Assembly (NCBI GenBank): GCA_031552845.1
Contig: JAVBMC010000042.1
Coordinates: 1-64,000 of the forward strand
Source of the DNA: JAVBMC01 sp031552845
Lineage (GTDB): Bacteria; Verrucomicrobiota; Kiritimatiellia; RFP12; DVOR01
Direction: 5' to 3'
DNA length: 64,000 nucleotides
Of the stretch, positions 44,201-51,500 are shown piece by piece. Within the stretch, counting starts at the first letter, position 1. Every line of letters begins with the position of its first letter. The notes below the pieces were generated by a model. It was not told the DNA's origin and ran no database searches. It was given only the letters and a program-made list of their open reading frames with translations. The position numbers and the translations under genes are program-made.

Positions 44201-44472
44201 GTAGTCTCTGGAATGGCTGATGGCCAATTTCCTGTGCCAATAATTGCACCTCCATTCTCGACGTAATACGTATACGTCACGCCGTCGACTTCTTCTGTTT
44301 CCGCAATAACCGTCTGCACGGAGATAAAGGGAGATATCAGAAGAGTTGCCCCAAGCGCCAGCCGCACATGTGCAAACTGCTCTCGGAACCATTTGAGCGC
44401 ACGCCTTCTCTCTCGAGGGACGCCGATAGGAACTTGCGGTGAACAAGTTCCTGCAGCATTAGCTGTAGTCAT
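38236..44472 (-). CDS. Giant secreted BspA-type leucine-rich repeat protein
   Basis: 2078 residues from the ATG at 44472, chosen over 44523 because GAGGAAA precedes it. The N-terminus has an unusually long basic region (RERRRALKWF) before its hydrophobic segment (LALGATLLISPFISV), then IAETE. Residues about 90-1240 are several dozen BspA-type LRR units of the form LTSVTIPDSVTSIGEYAF, with variable hydrophilic positions. Four blocks are interrupted by AWYDAQPDD-type inserts. About 1277-1420 are two InlB/Flg_new-type repeats (ITFDANGG; TGWFTAAEGGTEVT; LYAQW), and the remainder is beta-rich, ending DPTPNPVPGEPEI. Such proteins bind host or matrix ligands. The gene is monocistronic with a structured leader. 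Confidence 0.8.
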   Translation of the reverse strand: MTTANAAGTCSPQVPIGVPRERRRALKWFREQFAHVRLALGATLLISPFISVQTVIAETEEVDGVTYTYYVENGGAIIGTGNWPSAIPETTAGELIIPSALGEMPVIGIGVCAFRWCDQLTSVVIPSSVTSIGGNAFDCCSNLVSVTLPEQLADLGDFAFYNCEKLSVIDLPSSVVRMGCQVFHNTAWFDAAGEGPLYLANWLCEYKGNPQGTVEIQEGTKRIADCALYEYDDLTAVIIPESVEYIGEYAFIDSPSLESIDIRATNLIEIGYGAFAFTPITTITLPNSLTTLGDGAFYGCAELASVVLSESLTQIGEETFSGCYSLSAVVIPDSVTAIGDYAFGECYELADLTIGNSVTNIGIYAFGECYALSAVTIPDSVTAIGENAFAYCGLTSVVIPDSVTTLGYLPFEGCYSLESLTIGDGLTTIDENAFNGGYDCLMTVVIGNGVTTIGGSAFYGCSALADLTIGTNVTAIGEYAFADCYALTELTIPEGVTTIGDYAFRGCTGLTDIVIPNSVTSLGLYPFEGCTSLESLTIGSGLTVISEEMFSFCSLDNLTSITIENGVTTIGDYAFAGCSSLTSIIIPDSVTSIGEYALNGCSSLTSIVIPDSVTSIGSYAFTDCSELADITMSTNLAYLGDGAFEGTAWYDAQPDDSALYLGQICIGFKGNPEDVVIADGTVAILSWAFGGCGSLTSLVIPDSITVIEEGTFAGCSGLESLTIPDSVTTIGFSAFEGCDSLSSLTIGNGVTSIGAYAFSECYNLASVMLGNSVEIIDENAFLYCESLTAITIPDSVRIIEWGAFEGCSALTEVTIPDGVTEVGGYAFSECSSLESVIIGNGVTTIGEGAFGYCGSLTSVTIGTGVTSIGAWAFTECGSLTAITIPDNVTSIGDEAFGYCAALEDITMSANVTSFGSNVFFGTAWYDAQPDDAPLYMGSYYLGFKGTVEGDLIIRDGTTAIAAHAFDGCADLTSVTIPDSVTTIGEYAFRGCSGLTAIVIPDSVTTIGNWAFGECSSLADITMSVSVINFGSNVFVDTAWYEEQADDSVLYLGQYCLGAKGTITGNLVINDGTTCIAADAFLNFMCGDPSEITSVSIPDSVTTIGAEAFYGLNSAITLTIGNNVVRIGDYAFAHCSSLTSVNIPASVTVLNQGVFSGCASLTSVTIGTNVTTIGDDVFEGCESLTSITIPASVTALGDFVFNGCTSLATVRYLGNAPILKLGGTYWDAPSILKSEITQGTTGWDGIAGSTELPAMWPTVGNDRRGIQFRTADITFDANGGTVNMALTNLFSAIAYGALPEATRLGYAQTGWFTAAEGGTEVTAESIVPETAATLYAQWEVVDTTITFNANGGTSGVTAQDFAWGEAYGTLPVATRTGLAFEGWFTEADGGNQITAGSIVPNEEGVVLYAHWTTGYTLTVKHGKAAVVSHFIAGADVAMMANAASANEEFQKWTFSPVLITFADGFDEFSSSVQFKMPAANVTMTASYIKSATAGSLGITLAPNTLEKPLVNVQWSVDKKAWYAPTTVQRLKAGSYTLYFRSTDGQWILPASQKAKVVAGAASAPVIVSVVCTYAPAFNGDALVSSTDAYNASGSWSSAQGILENTIGQLNWTGLYIGLRAKIGPLPLGEGAVGIKLASGKLPAGLKIISENGQQYIVGIPSKAGDFAGVLQAIDGKKLGAKVGANWNVQVLPAEYVGTFNGSYLSTTNASITNHSALTLTVAKTGKLTGSVNLGGKKYSLKADAFDAIDFDTGMMSVTSTAFICTSPKLTNVITLAVSTNEFGLGVADVASLAAGSNVYDGQAVRNGWSDKTKPAVRTAALFKTAGYYTLTLTPEDNEADIYGAGYLTLTVSAKGAVKASGKLADGTAVSGSSVLQVWSADDVSTVIAISPSAYKGGEFYLNVKFDQNDEATTLTAAETVSWINLVTTKNSNGPFVRMPDVQGGWYSQLKSLYDVYAVASPYSLGLDADAITNEVSVTFNAKGTGVDALPKSNNAYSVKLTLTPKTGLFNGSFNEAGVKTAYKLYGVLTPYLVAGEKTAGLGFYSIPVATPKTQRSEVFRLFDKTVDPTPNPVPGEPEI

Positions 44473-44526
44473 GTCTGTTTCCTCACAATTGCCTATGTTG
44501 TTGATTAAGAGAGATGCCTTCAAGGC

Positions 44527-44645
44527 AATAAAAAAGGCACATCTCGGTTGTAAAACCCGTAGTGCTGACCTCGTGCAGGCAACATCGTCCGGGGTGGACT
44601 TTCGTGGGAACCACCGGCGTGATGCCCTGCGGTGTGGTCACAACG
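44527..44645 (-). ncRNA. Structured 5' leader with terminator-like hairpin (candidate attenuator or riboswitch)
   Basis: On the minus strand a long interrupted stem lies at 44575-44630: GCAGG/CCTGC, CATC/GATG, CCGG/CCGG and TGG/CCA nest around a loop with CACGAAAGT. A second hairpin (44537-44565: GCAC/GTGC, CGG.TT/AACCG) is followed at once by TTTTTTATT. The AUG of the LRR gene is about 55 nt further on. A terminator-like element between promoter and start codon is the usual layout of an attenuator. I cannot assign it to a known class; core bases of a c-di-GMP-I aptamer are not matched convincingly. Confidence 0.5.
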
Positions 44646-44651
44646 GAATGT

Positions 44652-44680
44652 ATTGTATCACAAAAAGTATGTCTTGAAAA
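44652..44680 (-). promoter_or_regulatory. Promoter of the BspA-type gene
   Basis: TTTTCA (44675-44680) and TACAAT (44652-44657) on the minus strand with a 17-bp spacer. Transcription would start near 44645, giving a leader of about 170 nt. Confidence 0.6.
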
Positions 44681-44729
44681 TGATAAAAGTATGTTACTTA
44701 TGTAATAATAGTTTATTTATAGTGCTATG

Positions 44730-44763
44730 CCCGCTCGGCAGGCCTCATGCAGGCGGGATTTTA
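44730..44763 (+). terminator. Terminator-like GC hairpin
   Basis: CCCGC (44730-44734) and GCGGG (44753-44757) followed by ATTTTAGG. No plus-strand gene ends here, so it may be a repeat or an insulator between the divergent genes. Confidence 0.35.
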
Positions 44764-44770
44764 GGGGCTT

Positions 44771-44799
44771 TTGGCTTTTAATAACAGGGGGTTTATGTT
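44771..44799 (+). promoter_or_regulatory. Promoter of the HTH regulator gene
   Basis: TTGGCT (44771-44776), 17 bp, TATGTT (44794-44799). The ATG follows at 44838. Confidence 0.5.
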
Positions 44800-44837
44800 A
44801 CACTGAAGGGGTTGTTTGTTGCGCGAGTGGTGAGGCT

Positions 44838-45305
44838 ATGAGCGGTGATAATTTTGTAAGAGAGGCTCGGAAGCAGCTGGGGCTGACGCAGGCGGAGTTC
44901 GCCACGCGTTTGGATATGTCAAAAGTCTATATCTCGATGCTTGAGCGCGAGGCGCGCCCAATGAGCGCAAAGGCAGAGCGGCGGATTAAGAAACTATTGG
45001 AGCTGACCGGCTCGGGCGGGAACCATGTCAGAATCATCGAAGATACCTCTATACCCTATAGTGCAGATGGGGTGGAACTTCTCGAAGCCGCCGAGGCACA
45101 ACCGATAAAATGCCCCGATTGCACCAAGAATGAAGCCGAAATTGACTACCTACGCCGCCAAAACAACGAATTGACGGCTACCAACCAAAATCTCTCCGAA
45201 ACCCTCAAGACCCTCTCCGGGACCTTGAGAGACGTAACACGCTGCGCACGCCCCCCACTCTATTGCGCTGAGGCGTCCCCCGCCCCCTCCTCTACCAAAA
45301 AGTAG
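44838..45305 (+). CDS. HTH (XRE-type) regulator with CxxC motif and coiled coil
   Basis: 155 residues from the ATG at 44838 (TGAGG upstream). An upstream in-frame start would swallow the promoter. Residues about 5-58 are a lambda-repressor-like helix-turn-helix (VREARKQLGLTQAEFATRLD; SKVYISMLEREARPMSAKAE). A linker follows, then KCPDCTK (about 95-101), which could be half of a zinc site or a redox pair, and a coiled coil (AEIDYLRRQNNELTATNQNL). The tail is low-complexity with Pro and Ser. It is divergent from the giant LRR gene and could regulate it, but this is inference from position only. Confidence 0.75.
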   Translation: MSGDNFVREARKQLGLTQAEFATRLDMSKVYISMLEREARPMSAKAERRIKKLLELTGSGGNHVRIIEDTSIPYSADGVELLEAAEAQPIKCPDCTKNEAEIDYLRRQNNELTATNQNLSETLKTLSGTLRDVTRCARPPLYCAEASPAPSSTKK

Positions 45306-45313
45306 GACATGAA

Positions 45314-45338
45314 GGTGCCTGCGGCACTTTCCCCGAAA
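45314..45338 (+). repeat. Second copy of the GGTGCCTG...CCGAAA repeat
   Basis: GGTGCCTGCGGCACTTTC followed by CCCGAAA; 22 of 25 bases match 182-206. Here the inner GGTGCC-TGC-GGCACT arm pairs well. It begins 8 bp after the stop codon of the HTH gene. Confidence 0.5.
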
Positions 45339-45413
45339 CCACTGTCCCCACACAGCCGCTTGCAAGCACCCCACCGATTAGTACGAGGCACCGCAATGGG
45401 TGTTTGCATTTTG

Positions 45414-45429
45414 TGGGCTTGCAAGCCCA
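45414..45429. repeat. Perfect 16-bp palindrome
   Basis: TGGGCTTGCAAGCCCA. A similar CGCTTGCAAGC lies about 60 bp before. It is in the gap between the convergent HTH and HU-like genes and has no T-tract. Confidence 0.5.
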
Positions 45430-45458
45430 TAAATTGGCAGCACGTGAAAAAAGGCCTG

Positions 45459-46169
45459 TTAGCAGTCAAGAGCGACTTCGGGTTCGGAGAGTGTTACGCG
45501 CGAACAGTCTTTCTGTCGGGCTCGGACTTCCAGCTTCCACGTGCTGGACGTAATTTGGCTTGGCATTCGAAAGAGCAGGCGCGAGTGGGAGTTATGCAGA
45601 ACCTCTGCGATTTTTATTTCTGACAGGGCGGAGCCGCCTGTATGTTTCAAGAAGACGCCTTCGTCTTCTGCGCTGGCGCAGAATCCTAAAAACCGCCCTT
45701 TGATCTCGAGGATATCGCCCGGGTTAAAATTGGCGGCGATTCCCCCGACGGTCAAGTTGAGCACCTGCCGAATCACAGCGCGAACGGGCTTACGCGGGAC
45801 TTGCTCAAACTGCGCGTGCGCAGCAAAGACAGCCTCAAGTCTGCTGTCCGCCTGCAGTGTCAAGTACCCTTCCAACGGACGGATCCAGGTGCCGTTGCGA
45901 TCGACCACACCCCGGGCACGCGGAGTCATGGTGCCGAGGTTGGGGATGGAGACCGCAATGCCGCGGGCGCACAGGTGCCCTACCGCGAGTCCGAGATTAT
46001 CGAGCACAGCCAGCACATCGGCGCGGCGCACGGTTGTGCCTTGGCGGACGAGTTCGTCGGCGAGTTCTTCTTGTTGAATGCGCAGTGCCGTGGATGAATG
46101 TACAATCATCTCGCCCGCCGCCGCCTGATCCGCCCGCAGTGCAGGCCCTAAGTTATATCGAATAGCCAT
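45459..46169 (-). CDS. HU/IHF-like DNA-binding protein with Ig-like (DUF4469-type) C-terminus
   Basis: 236 residues from the ATG at 46169, which has AGGAAA upstream; the longer frame to 46229 would begin inside the leader. Residues about 1-120 read as a HU-like fold: SSTALRIQQEELADELVRQG, RRADVLAVLDNLGLAVGHL and GIAVSIPNLGTMTPRARGV. About 130-236 form a beta-sandwich with FNPGDILEIKGRFLGF, EGVFLKHTGGSALSEIKIAE and SSTWKLEVRARQ, as in the DUF4469 domain attached to HU-like proteins of Bacteroidetes. It probably binds DNA or acts as a nucleoid accessory protein; the role of the C-terminal domain is unknown. Its leader is about 240 nt long. Confidence 0.7.
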   Translation of the reverse strand: MAIRYNLGPALRADQAAAGEMIVHSSTALRIQQEELADELVRQGTTVRRADVLAVLDNLGLAVGHLCARGIAVSIPNLGTMTPRARGVVDRNGTWIRPLEGYLTLQADSRLEAVFAAHAQFEQVPRKPVRAVIRQVLNLTVGGIAANFNPGDILEIKGRFLGFCASAEDEGVFLKHTGGSALSEIKIAEVLHNSHSRLLFRMPSQITSSTWKLEVRARQKDCSRVTLSEPEVALDC

Positions 46170-46416
46170 GGCTATGTTTCCTAACTGCCGCCTTTGAGTG
46201 ATAAGCTGACAGCCGGCGGCGTCCGTCAACCCGATGCCATGGCGATTCCGAAGTAGGCCGATTGACGCACTCGCGTCGATGGTGGATATCCCCCTAGCAT
46301 CTGGACTGCACGCCGGCCAAACGGGCTGTCCTTTATAGTTGATGGCTCCTTGGAGCTTGGATTCTCGTATGCGCCATGCGTCAGTGACGAGTCACCCAAT
46401 GGGGTCAACGGAGTGC

Positions 46417-46444
46417 AGTTTAGCACAACGGCAGATAAAGTCAA
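46417..46444 (-). promoter_or_regulatory. Promoter of the HU-like gene
   Basis: TTGACT (46439-46444) and TAAACT (46417-46422) on the minus strand with 16 bp between. The 240-nt leader contains GTGAC/GTCAC and GCTCC/GGAGC hairpins and a possible 13-codon upstream frame; I see no gene in it. Confidence 0.5.
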
Positions 46445-46511
46445 GAGGGAAAGATATCAATCGAGATGCCAGCGCTTCCGGTAAAAGAACGCGTCTTACT
46501 TCATAGGCGGC

Positions 46512-46528
46512 TTCGGCGAAGACGCCCT
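46512..46528 (-). repeat. Partial copy of the AGGGCGT..TTCGCCGAA repeat
   Basis: The minus strand reads AGGGCGTCTTCGCCGAA, extending to GCCGCC so that it folds back on itself. It matches the right arm of the element at 36680-36794. It lies in the gap between rsmA and the HU-like gene. Confidence 0.45.
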
Positions 46529-46599
46529 CCGTATTCTCTTAGCGCGACTTCTTCGATTTCGTCGACTTCATCGACGCTACCCCGTACACTGCCAGCCAA

Positions 46600-47463
46600 T
46601 CACTCCGCAGCCGGCAGCGCAACAGCCAAATATTTCGCCATGGCAATCCATTGAGCTTGGCTGACATCTTCGGGGCGGATGGTTGCTGCAAGGTCGGCAT
46701 CAGCGAGAAGCGCTTCGTAAGTCGAACCGTAGGTTGGTGATTTGCGCAGGAGCGAACCCAACTGTTTGCGGCGGTAGGTAAAGGCAAACTTGGTGAGTGC
46801 AAAGAAGTGCTGACGCTCTGCAGGTGTCAGCGGATTTTCCATCGGACGCTGCGCCAGCACCACAACGCTGGAATCCACCGCCGGGCGTGGCCAGAAACAG
46901 GAGGGTTTGACTTTACGCGCCACGCGCACATCATAATCCAGCTGCGCCCAAACCCCGGCCTGCCCGCGGGCATCATCACCCTCTCGTGCGGCGAGCCGTT
47001 CCGCGACTTCCGTCTGCACCAGCACAACGGCCAACTGCGGCGCGGCGGCATGAAGCAAAACGTCCAACAAAATACGCGTACCCACGGAGTAAGGCAAATT
47101 CGCAACCAGCGCATTAAATGGCGGCGAAAGCAGTTCGTCCAAATTCAGCTCCAGGAAATCCGATGCAATCAACCGCAGCGTCTCCGGATATTCCACGCCG
47201 AGTGTCGCGCGTAATTCTTCAGCGAGGCGGACATCTTTCTCCACCGCGGTCAGCTGTGCGCCGCGGCGTAGCAGCTCCTCGGTCATCACACCCAGTCCGG
47301 GGCCGACTTCAAGGATGAGACGTCCTTTGATATCTCCGGCGAGATCAACAATCGCTTCTAAAATATTGCGGTCGATGAGAAAGTTCTGCCCAAGCGTTTT
47401 ATTCGGATGAAAGCCACGCTCAATGCACCAGCTCTTGATTTCGGAGGGACTGGTCCGGTTCAT
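46600..47463 (-). CDS. rsmA: 16S rRNA (A1518/A1519) dimethyltransferase
   Basis: 287 residues from the ATG at 47463; a TTG 6 codons earlier would nearly touch the upstream gene. It has the KsgA start (HPNKTLGQNFLIDRNILEAI), SAM motif LEVGPGLGVMTEELLRRG (about 51-68), acidic AVEKD, ASDFLEL and the catalytic NLPYSVGT (about 122-129). The C-terminal helical domain (TKFAFTYRRKQLGSLLRK) is also standard. It dimethylates two adjacent adenines late in 30S assembly. The gene follows the SurA-type isomerase gene with 26 bp between, recalling the surA-pdxA-rsmA cluster of enterobacteria without pdxA. Confidence 0.95.
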   Translation of the reverse strand: MNRTSPSEIKSWCIERGFHPNKTLGQNFLIDRNILEAIVDLAGDIKGRLILEVGPGLGVMTEELLRRGAQLTAVEKDVRLAEELRATLGVEYPETLRLIASDFLELNLDELLSPPFNALVANLPYSVGTRILLDVLLHAAAPQLAVVLVQTEVAERLAAREGDDARGQAGVWAQLDYDVRVARKVKPSCFWPRPAVDSSVVVLAQRPMENPLTPAERQHFFALTKFAFTYRRKQLGSLLRKSPTYGSTYEALLADADLAATIRPEDVSQAQWIAMAKYLAVALPAAE

Positions 47464-47489
47464 GCAAGTCTCGATTGGCAACGGCCGGC

Positions 47490-48476
47490 TCAGTCAGACG
47501 GCGGCAGTTCCATCATCTTGATGTAGGCGCGTGCACGCAACCGGCTGGTCCAAGCATGGTAGGCCTTCTCTTGTTCAATCAGGCGCAGTTCAGCTTCGGC
47601 ATACTTCCAGGCATCCTCCATCGATAACGTCTTAGAAGGAACCTCGGCATCCTTACGCACGATATAAATATTCGCACCCAACGTGATCGGCTCCGAGAAC
47701 TCGCGCACCTTCAATGCAGCCAACGCATCAATGATGGGCTTGGAGAATTCGTCCTCCGGATTGACCACACCCCAGCTGCCACCATCAGCGGATTTGGAGT
47801 CTTTCGAGAATCTCTTGGCCAAGACCGCAAAGCTATCGCCCTTCGTCAACGCGGCCATGACTTCTTCCGCCTGCTCAGCCGCGGTCTTCTCACGGTCATC
47901 CTGCAAAAGAATCATGCTGACGCGAATGCCGCCCTGCGAGGCGAATTTTTTCTTATGCGCTTCATAATAGGCACGGATCTGCCCCGGCGAGAGATTAACC
48001 TTTTGATCAACCTGCGAATACCGCATCATCGAGAGCGTCAAGTCATCGCTGATGGATTTAGCCCATTCTTCGTAGGTGCGCTGTTGCTCGGCCAGCGCTT
48101 TGGCCAGCTTGGCCTTATCACCATCAAAATGCTGATCGATAATATCACGGATGCGGCCTTGCACTGCCCACGGCTGCAGCTGAATCTTCGACTCTCTAGC
48201 CGATGCTAAAATCAGCTTGCGGTCGACCATTGCATTGAGTGTTGCTTGGTAAAGTTCGCGCAGACGCGAGTCCCGCTCGGCCTCCGAAACGCCACTCCAA
48301 TTCATTGAAGCACGGCGGACTTCGCTCATGATTTCCGCAATCGAGATTGTCTCATCATTCACATATGCGGCCACGCCGTCAAACAACACGCTCTTGCCGA
48401 CGTCCTGTTCGGTTTCCGCCTGAGACACGCCGGCGCAGAGAATCAGCACCGCCAATAATAGACTTGATCGTTTCAT
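47490..48476 (-). CDS. SurA/PrsA-type periplasmic peptidyl-prolyl isomerase
   Basis: 328 residues from the ATG at 48476 (GGAGG 5 bp upstream). A signal peptide (SSLLLAVLILCAGVSQAE) is followed by a SurA N-terminal helical domain (about 30-165) with VAAYVNDETISIAEIMSEV and RELYQATLNAMVDRKLIL. A parvulin rotamase domain covers about 175-275 (RVSMILLQDD; FAVLAKRFSKDSKSADGGSW; NPEDEF) and a C-terminal helix returns to the first domain. It should chaperone outer-membrane or secreted proteins in the periplasm. It is cotranscribed with rsmA. Confidence 0.85.
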   Translation of the reverse strand: MKRSSLLLAVLILCAGVSQAETEQDVGKSVLFDGVAAYVNDETISIAEIMSEVRRASMNWSGVSEAERDSRLRELYQATLNAMVDRKLILASARESKIQLQPWAVQGRIRDIIDQHFDGDKAKLAKALAEQQRTYEEWAKSISDDLTLSMMRYSQVDQKVNLSPGQIRAYYEAHKKKFASQGGIRVSMILLQDDREKTAAEQAEEVMAALTKGDSFAVLAKRFSKDSKSADGGSWGVVNPEDEFSKPIIDALAALKVREFSEPITLGANIYIVRKDAEVPSKTLSMEDAWKYAEAELRLIEQEKAYHAWTSRLRARAYIKMMELPPSD

Positions 48477-48489
48477 TACCGCCTCCATC

Positions 48490-48528
48490 AAAAGAAAGGA
48501 CGCGGGCCCTTACAAAAAGCCCGCGTCC
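48490..48528 (-). terminator. Terminator of the giant 3244-residue gene
   Basis: GGACGCGGGC and GCCCGCGTCC (48498-48507 and 48519-48528) form a perfect 10-bp stem. On the minus strand TTTCTTTTG follows. It lies 18 bp after the stop at 48547 and separates this gene from the SurA-type gene. Confidence 0.8.
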
Positions 48529-48546
48529 GCGAATCAACATAGTGAC

Positions 48547-51500
48547 TTACTGCTGCAAGCTCAGCCGGACTCTGAAGAACGCAGTCGGCTGGTTCGCATC
48601 AACCGGCACATTGGCAATCGCATCGCGCGAGTAGCCATGATTCACTGCTTCCCATGGGCCGCCTGGAACCATCCGCTCCAGTGTATAAAGGATTTTCACC
48701 TTGCCGGTTGCGACAGCCTCGGAGAGGGTCGCCGGCGTGAAGCTGTTGCCCGTTGAACTGCTACCCGCGAGAGTAGAGCGCTTCAACATCGACGGAGTGT
48801 TGGACTTCTCGCCCAGCATCCACTGCACCGAAGCATCGCCGCTTTCACCAACCGTCACGCCATTCATCAACACGGCATAAGTCGTGTTAGCGAACTTCCG
48901 CAGGTCATCATCACCAAAGATTGTAACGCTCTCTGCTGCGGTAAACGGCGAAGCACCCTCAATCTGGCTGGAAGTGATGCCCAAGAGGTTCGCCTCAAGA
49001 GCTTCGTTGCCCAGCGCCAGGATTTCTGCAGCTGACATTGCATTCAGTGCCACGGAACCGTAGTGCATGAGTGCTGAGAGCAGTGCCTCGCGGCTGCCAT
49101 TGCCATTGGACGTCAAGTCGCTGGAGGTTTGAATTTCCCATGTGTCGGAGACGCCGTCGTTATCGGTATCCACATCCTGCATCCACAAGGTCGCCTTGGA
49201 CGAATCGTTATGACGCGCCACAACAGGGATTGCATCAAACGGACGCGTCGGGTGACCTTCGGCCCGGACATAACCCCACGGCTCAAACACCTCACGCTTG
49301 CTGTCGCCATTCAGATCGACCCAAGCTACAACGTAGTAGGATTTGTTCGGGACCAAGCCTGCAATACGCACCACGCCACCTGTAACAGGCGATGAAAACA
49401 CCGGAGCGCGATTAGCACCGGCAAGGACTGCACCTGCCTTCGGAACATCGTCGAAGTCACGCGCTTCGTGCGCCTCCACTCGAATCTGTGAGCCGGCGAC
49501 AGTACCTGAGGTATTCATCTCGAATGCGCCGTCATAGTGGATTTCCACATCCATCCATGCGGTGTTCTGCGTCAGGTTAGCAGTAGTTGCTTCCAGCGCC
49601 TTAAGGGTGAACGCACCGCCTGTAGTCTTGAACCCTTGTTGAGCAAACGGTGCATAGTGCGTTACACTCCACTCGTAAGTTCCGTCGTTGATATTCAAGC
49701 CCGGAGCTAACGGCACGGTCCACTCGTACGTGTAGTTCGGAACAGAATAACCAGAGATCGGCTGAGTTTGCCTGACGATCTGCGGTGTTTTCTGGAGGCC
49801 GGAATCATACACCTTCGAGCCGCCGGCACCGGCAATTTCCAAGCGGAATGCCGTAGCGCCCTCGTAGGCCGACCAGCTGAACTTCGGTTGACCTTGATAA
49901 ATCACCGCGCCCAGCGGCGACACAATCGTCGGCTTAATCCGATCAGGATCCAACAAGGGCGTCGGGGCAGGCGGCTCCGGAGTGATGGAGGCCGATCCCG
50001 GCGGGTAGTTCATCGCATAGGTGCCATTGGTGACGCCATTAATGACGACATCATAGACAATATTCGTGAAATTATTCGGCGTGGTGAATGCTCCATTCCA
50101 TTCCATGCCGAACTGATCAAACGCGAGGAAGTCACCTTCATGAATGAACGGGCGGGTCGAGGAGATGTACTTACGGAATGTCGCGTAATTATTGTTGGTT
50201 GTGCTGTAGTCGATAATCTTGAAACTCTCCAATCTCGAGAACAACACATCGTAGACGCCGTTTGTCGGCGCAATTGTCGAGGCATCCCAGCTGTAACGGA
50301 TGTAACCCATTGCCGAGTCGGTCAGCGTCACCGCCAAGCTTGAGCAATCCCAACCAACCTGGTGCGTGATATCCGCAGCGGCAGACGATGTGCCATCACC
50401 GATACGGTTGTCACCGGTCGGCGCCGGAATACCGGCAGGTTCGTCAGCTGTCCACAGGCCGTCACCGTTCAAATCAAGGAAGCAGAAGAAGGTGTTCGTC
50501 CCTTCCTTGATATAACCGGTATCGGCTTCATCCAGCGTCAGCGTCATCGGGAATGTTGCGGGCACCCAATAGTTATAGTCAATCACCAAATCACAAGCGC
50601 CATAACGATCCGCCCTATAGGTCAAATACGCATGCGCTTGGAAGTTGAGGTTGGTGATGAGACCCTTCTGGTAATCAATACCGCCAATGACTGTCGTATA
50701 CAAGGAGTTGACCTCTAAGCGATTCGTTGTCGGATCGCTGTAGATATAACCTGTATACAGCACCTCGCCACGGACGTCAACCAGCTGCCCTTTGTAGTCA
50801 TCCAAGGCCACATCCGCATAGGTCGCAGCTTCGCCGGTTCCAGCGCGGGTATAAATCTGGATGCTCCCAGGAACGATATGGCCAGGGCCAATCGTCAAAT
50901 CAAAGGCCCCTTGATTCGTATCATACAGTCCCAAACGCTTACGAGCCGCGGTCTGTACCAACGGATAGTTGAAGACTGCGTCCGGCTTGCCATTCATATC
51001 CTTATTGGAATAAGCCCAAACAGTTAACACAGCCCCATCTGGGATTGTACCGTCCGTAAGCGTATTGAGCGTCGCCAAGGTGACATTCAGCTTAATCTGC
51101 GGAACAGGCAGCTCGAAAAGCTTGGAGTACTTGGCATCAAGCGCCGCACTGCCTGTTGTTTGCCCCTTAGCTGACGCGTATGGATCATTACGATCCATCA
51201 CACTCGGCATCGTTCCCTTGACATAAGCCCGACGGTAACGAGCCTCCGCCCAGTTGGACCAGCCATCGTAATCATAATCGGTGACAGCATCCCACTTATC
51301 TGGATCAGCAAAGCCCAAATAGCTGAGCTCCCACAGATCTTCGATATAATCGCTGTCTGTCAGCAATAAGCCATAGGTGCTGTTCTTGTTTTTCTTAAAG
51401 AAGTCCGGTACGCCATCCAGCGCTGTACTGCGCGAGAACGGATCCGTTCCGGCGATATACTCCGCATGGTTGTGCAAACCATCACCATCCGGGTCACCGT

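Noticed and set aside
38236..44472. Treating the LRR coding repeats as a DNA tandem-repeat or mobile element
   Set aside because: Repeats are in frame, degenerate at DNA level and explained by the protein's LRR units.
44473..44523. Alternative start at 44523 for the LRR protein
   Set aside because: No Shine-Dalgarno site in front, and the added residues precede a start with GAGGAAA at proper distance.
44527..44645. Confident c-di-GMP-I riboswitch call
   Set aside because: The stem-loop layout is similar, but the invariant core bases and the tetraloop receptor cannot be aligned by eye.
46226..46444. 72-codon minus-strand frame upstream of the HU-like gene
   Set aside because: Its start codon lies within the -35 box of the likely promoter and it has no ribosome binding site.
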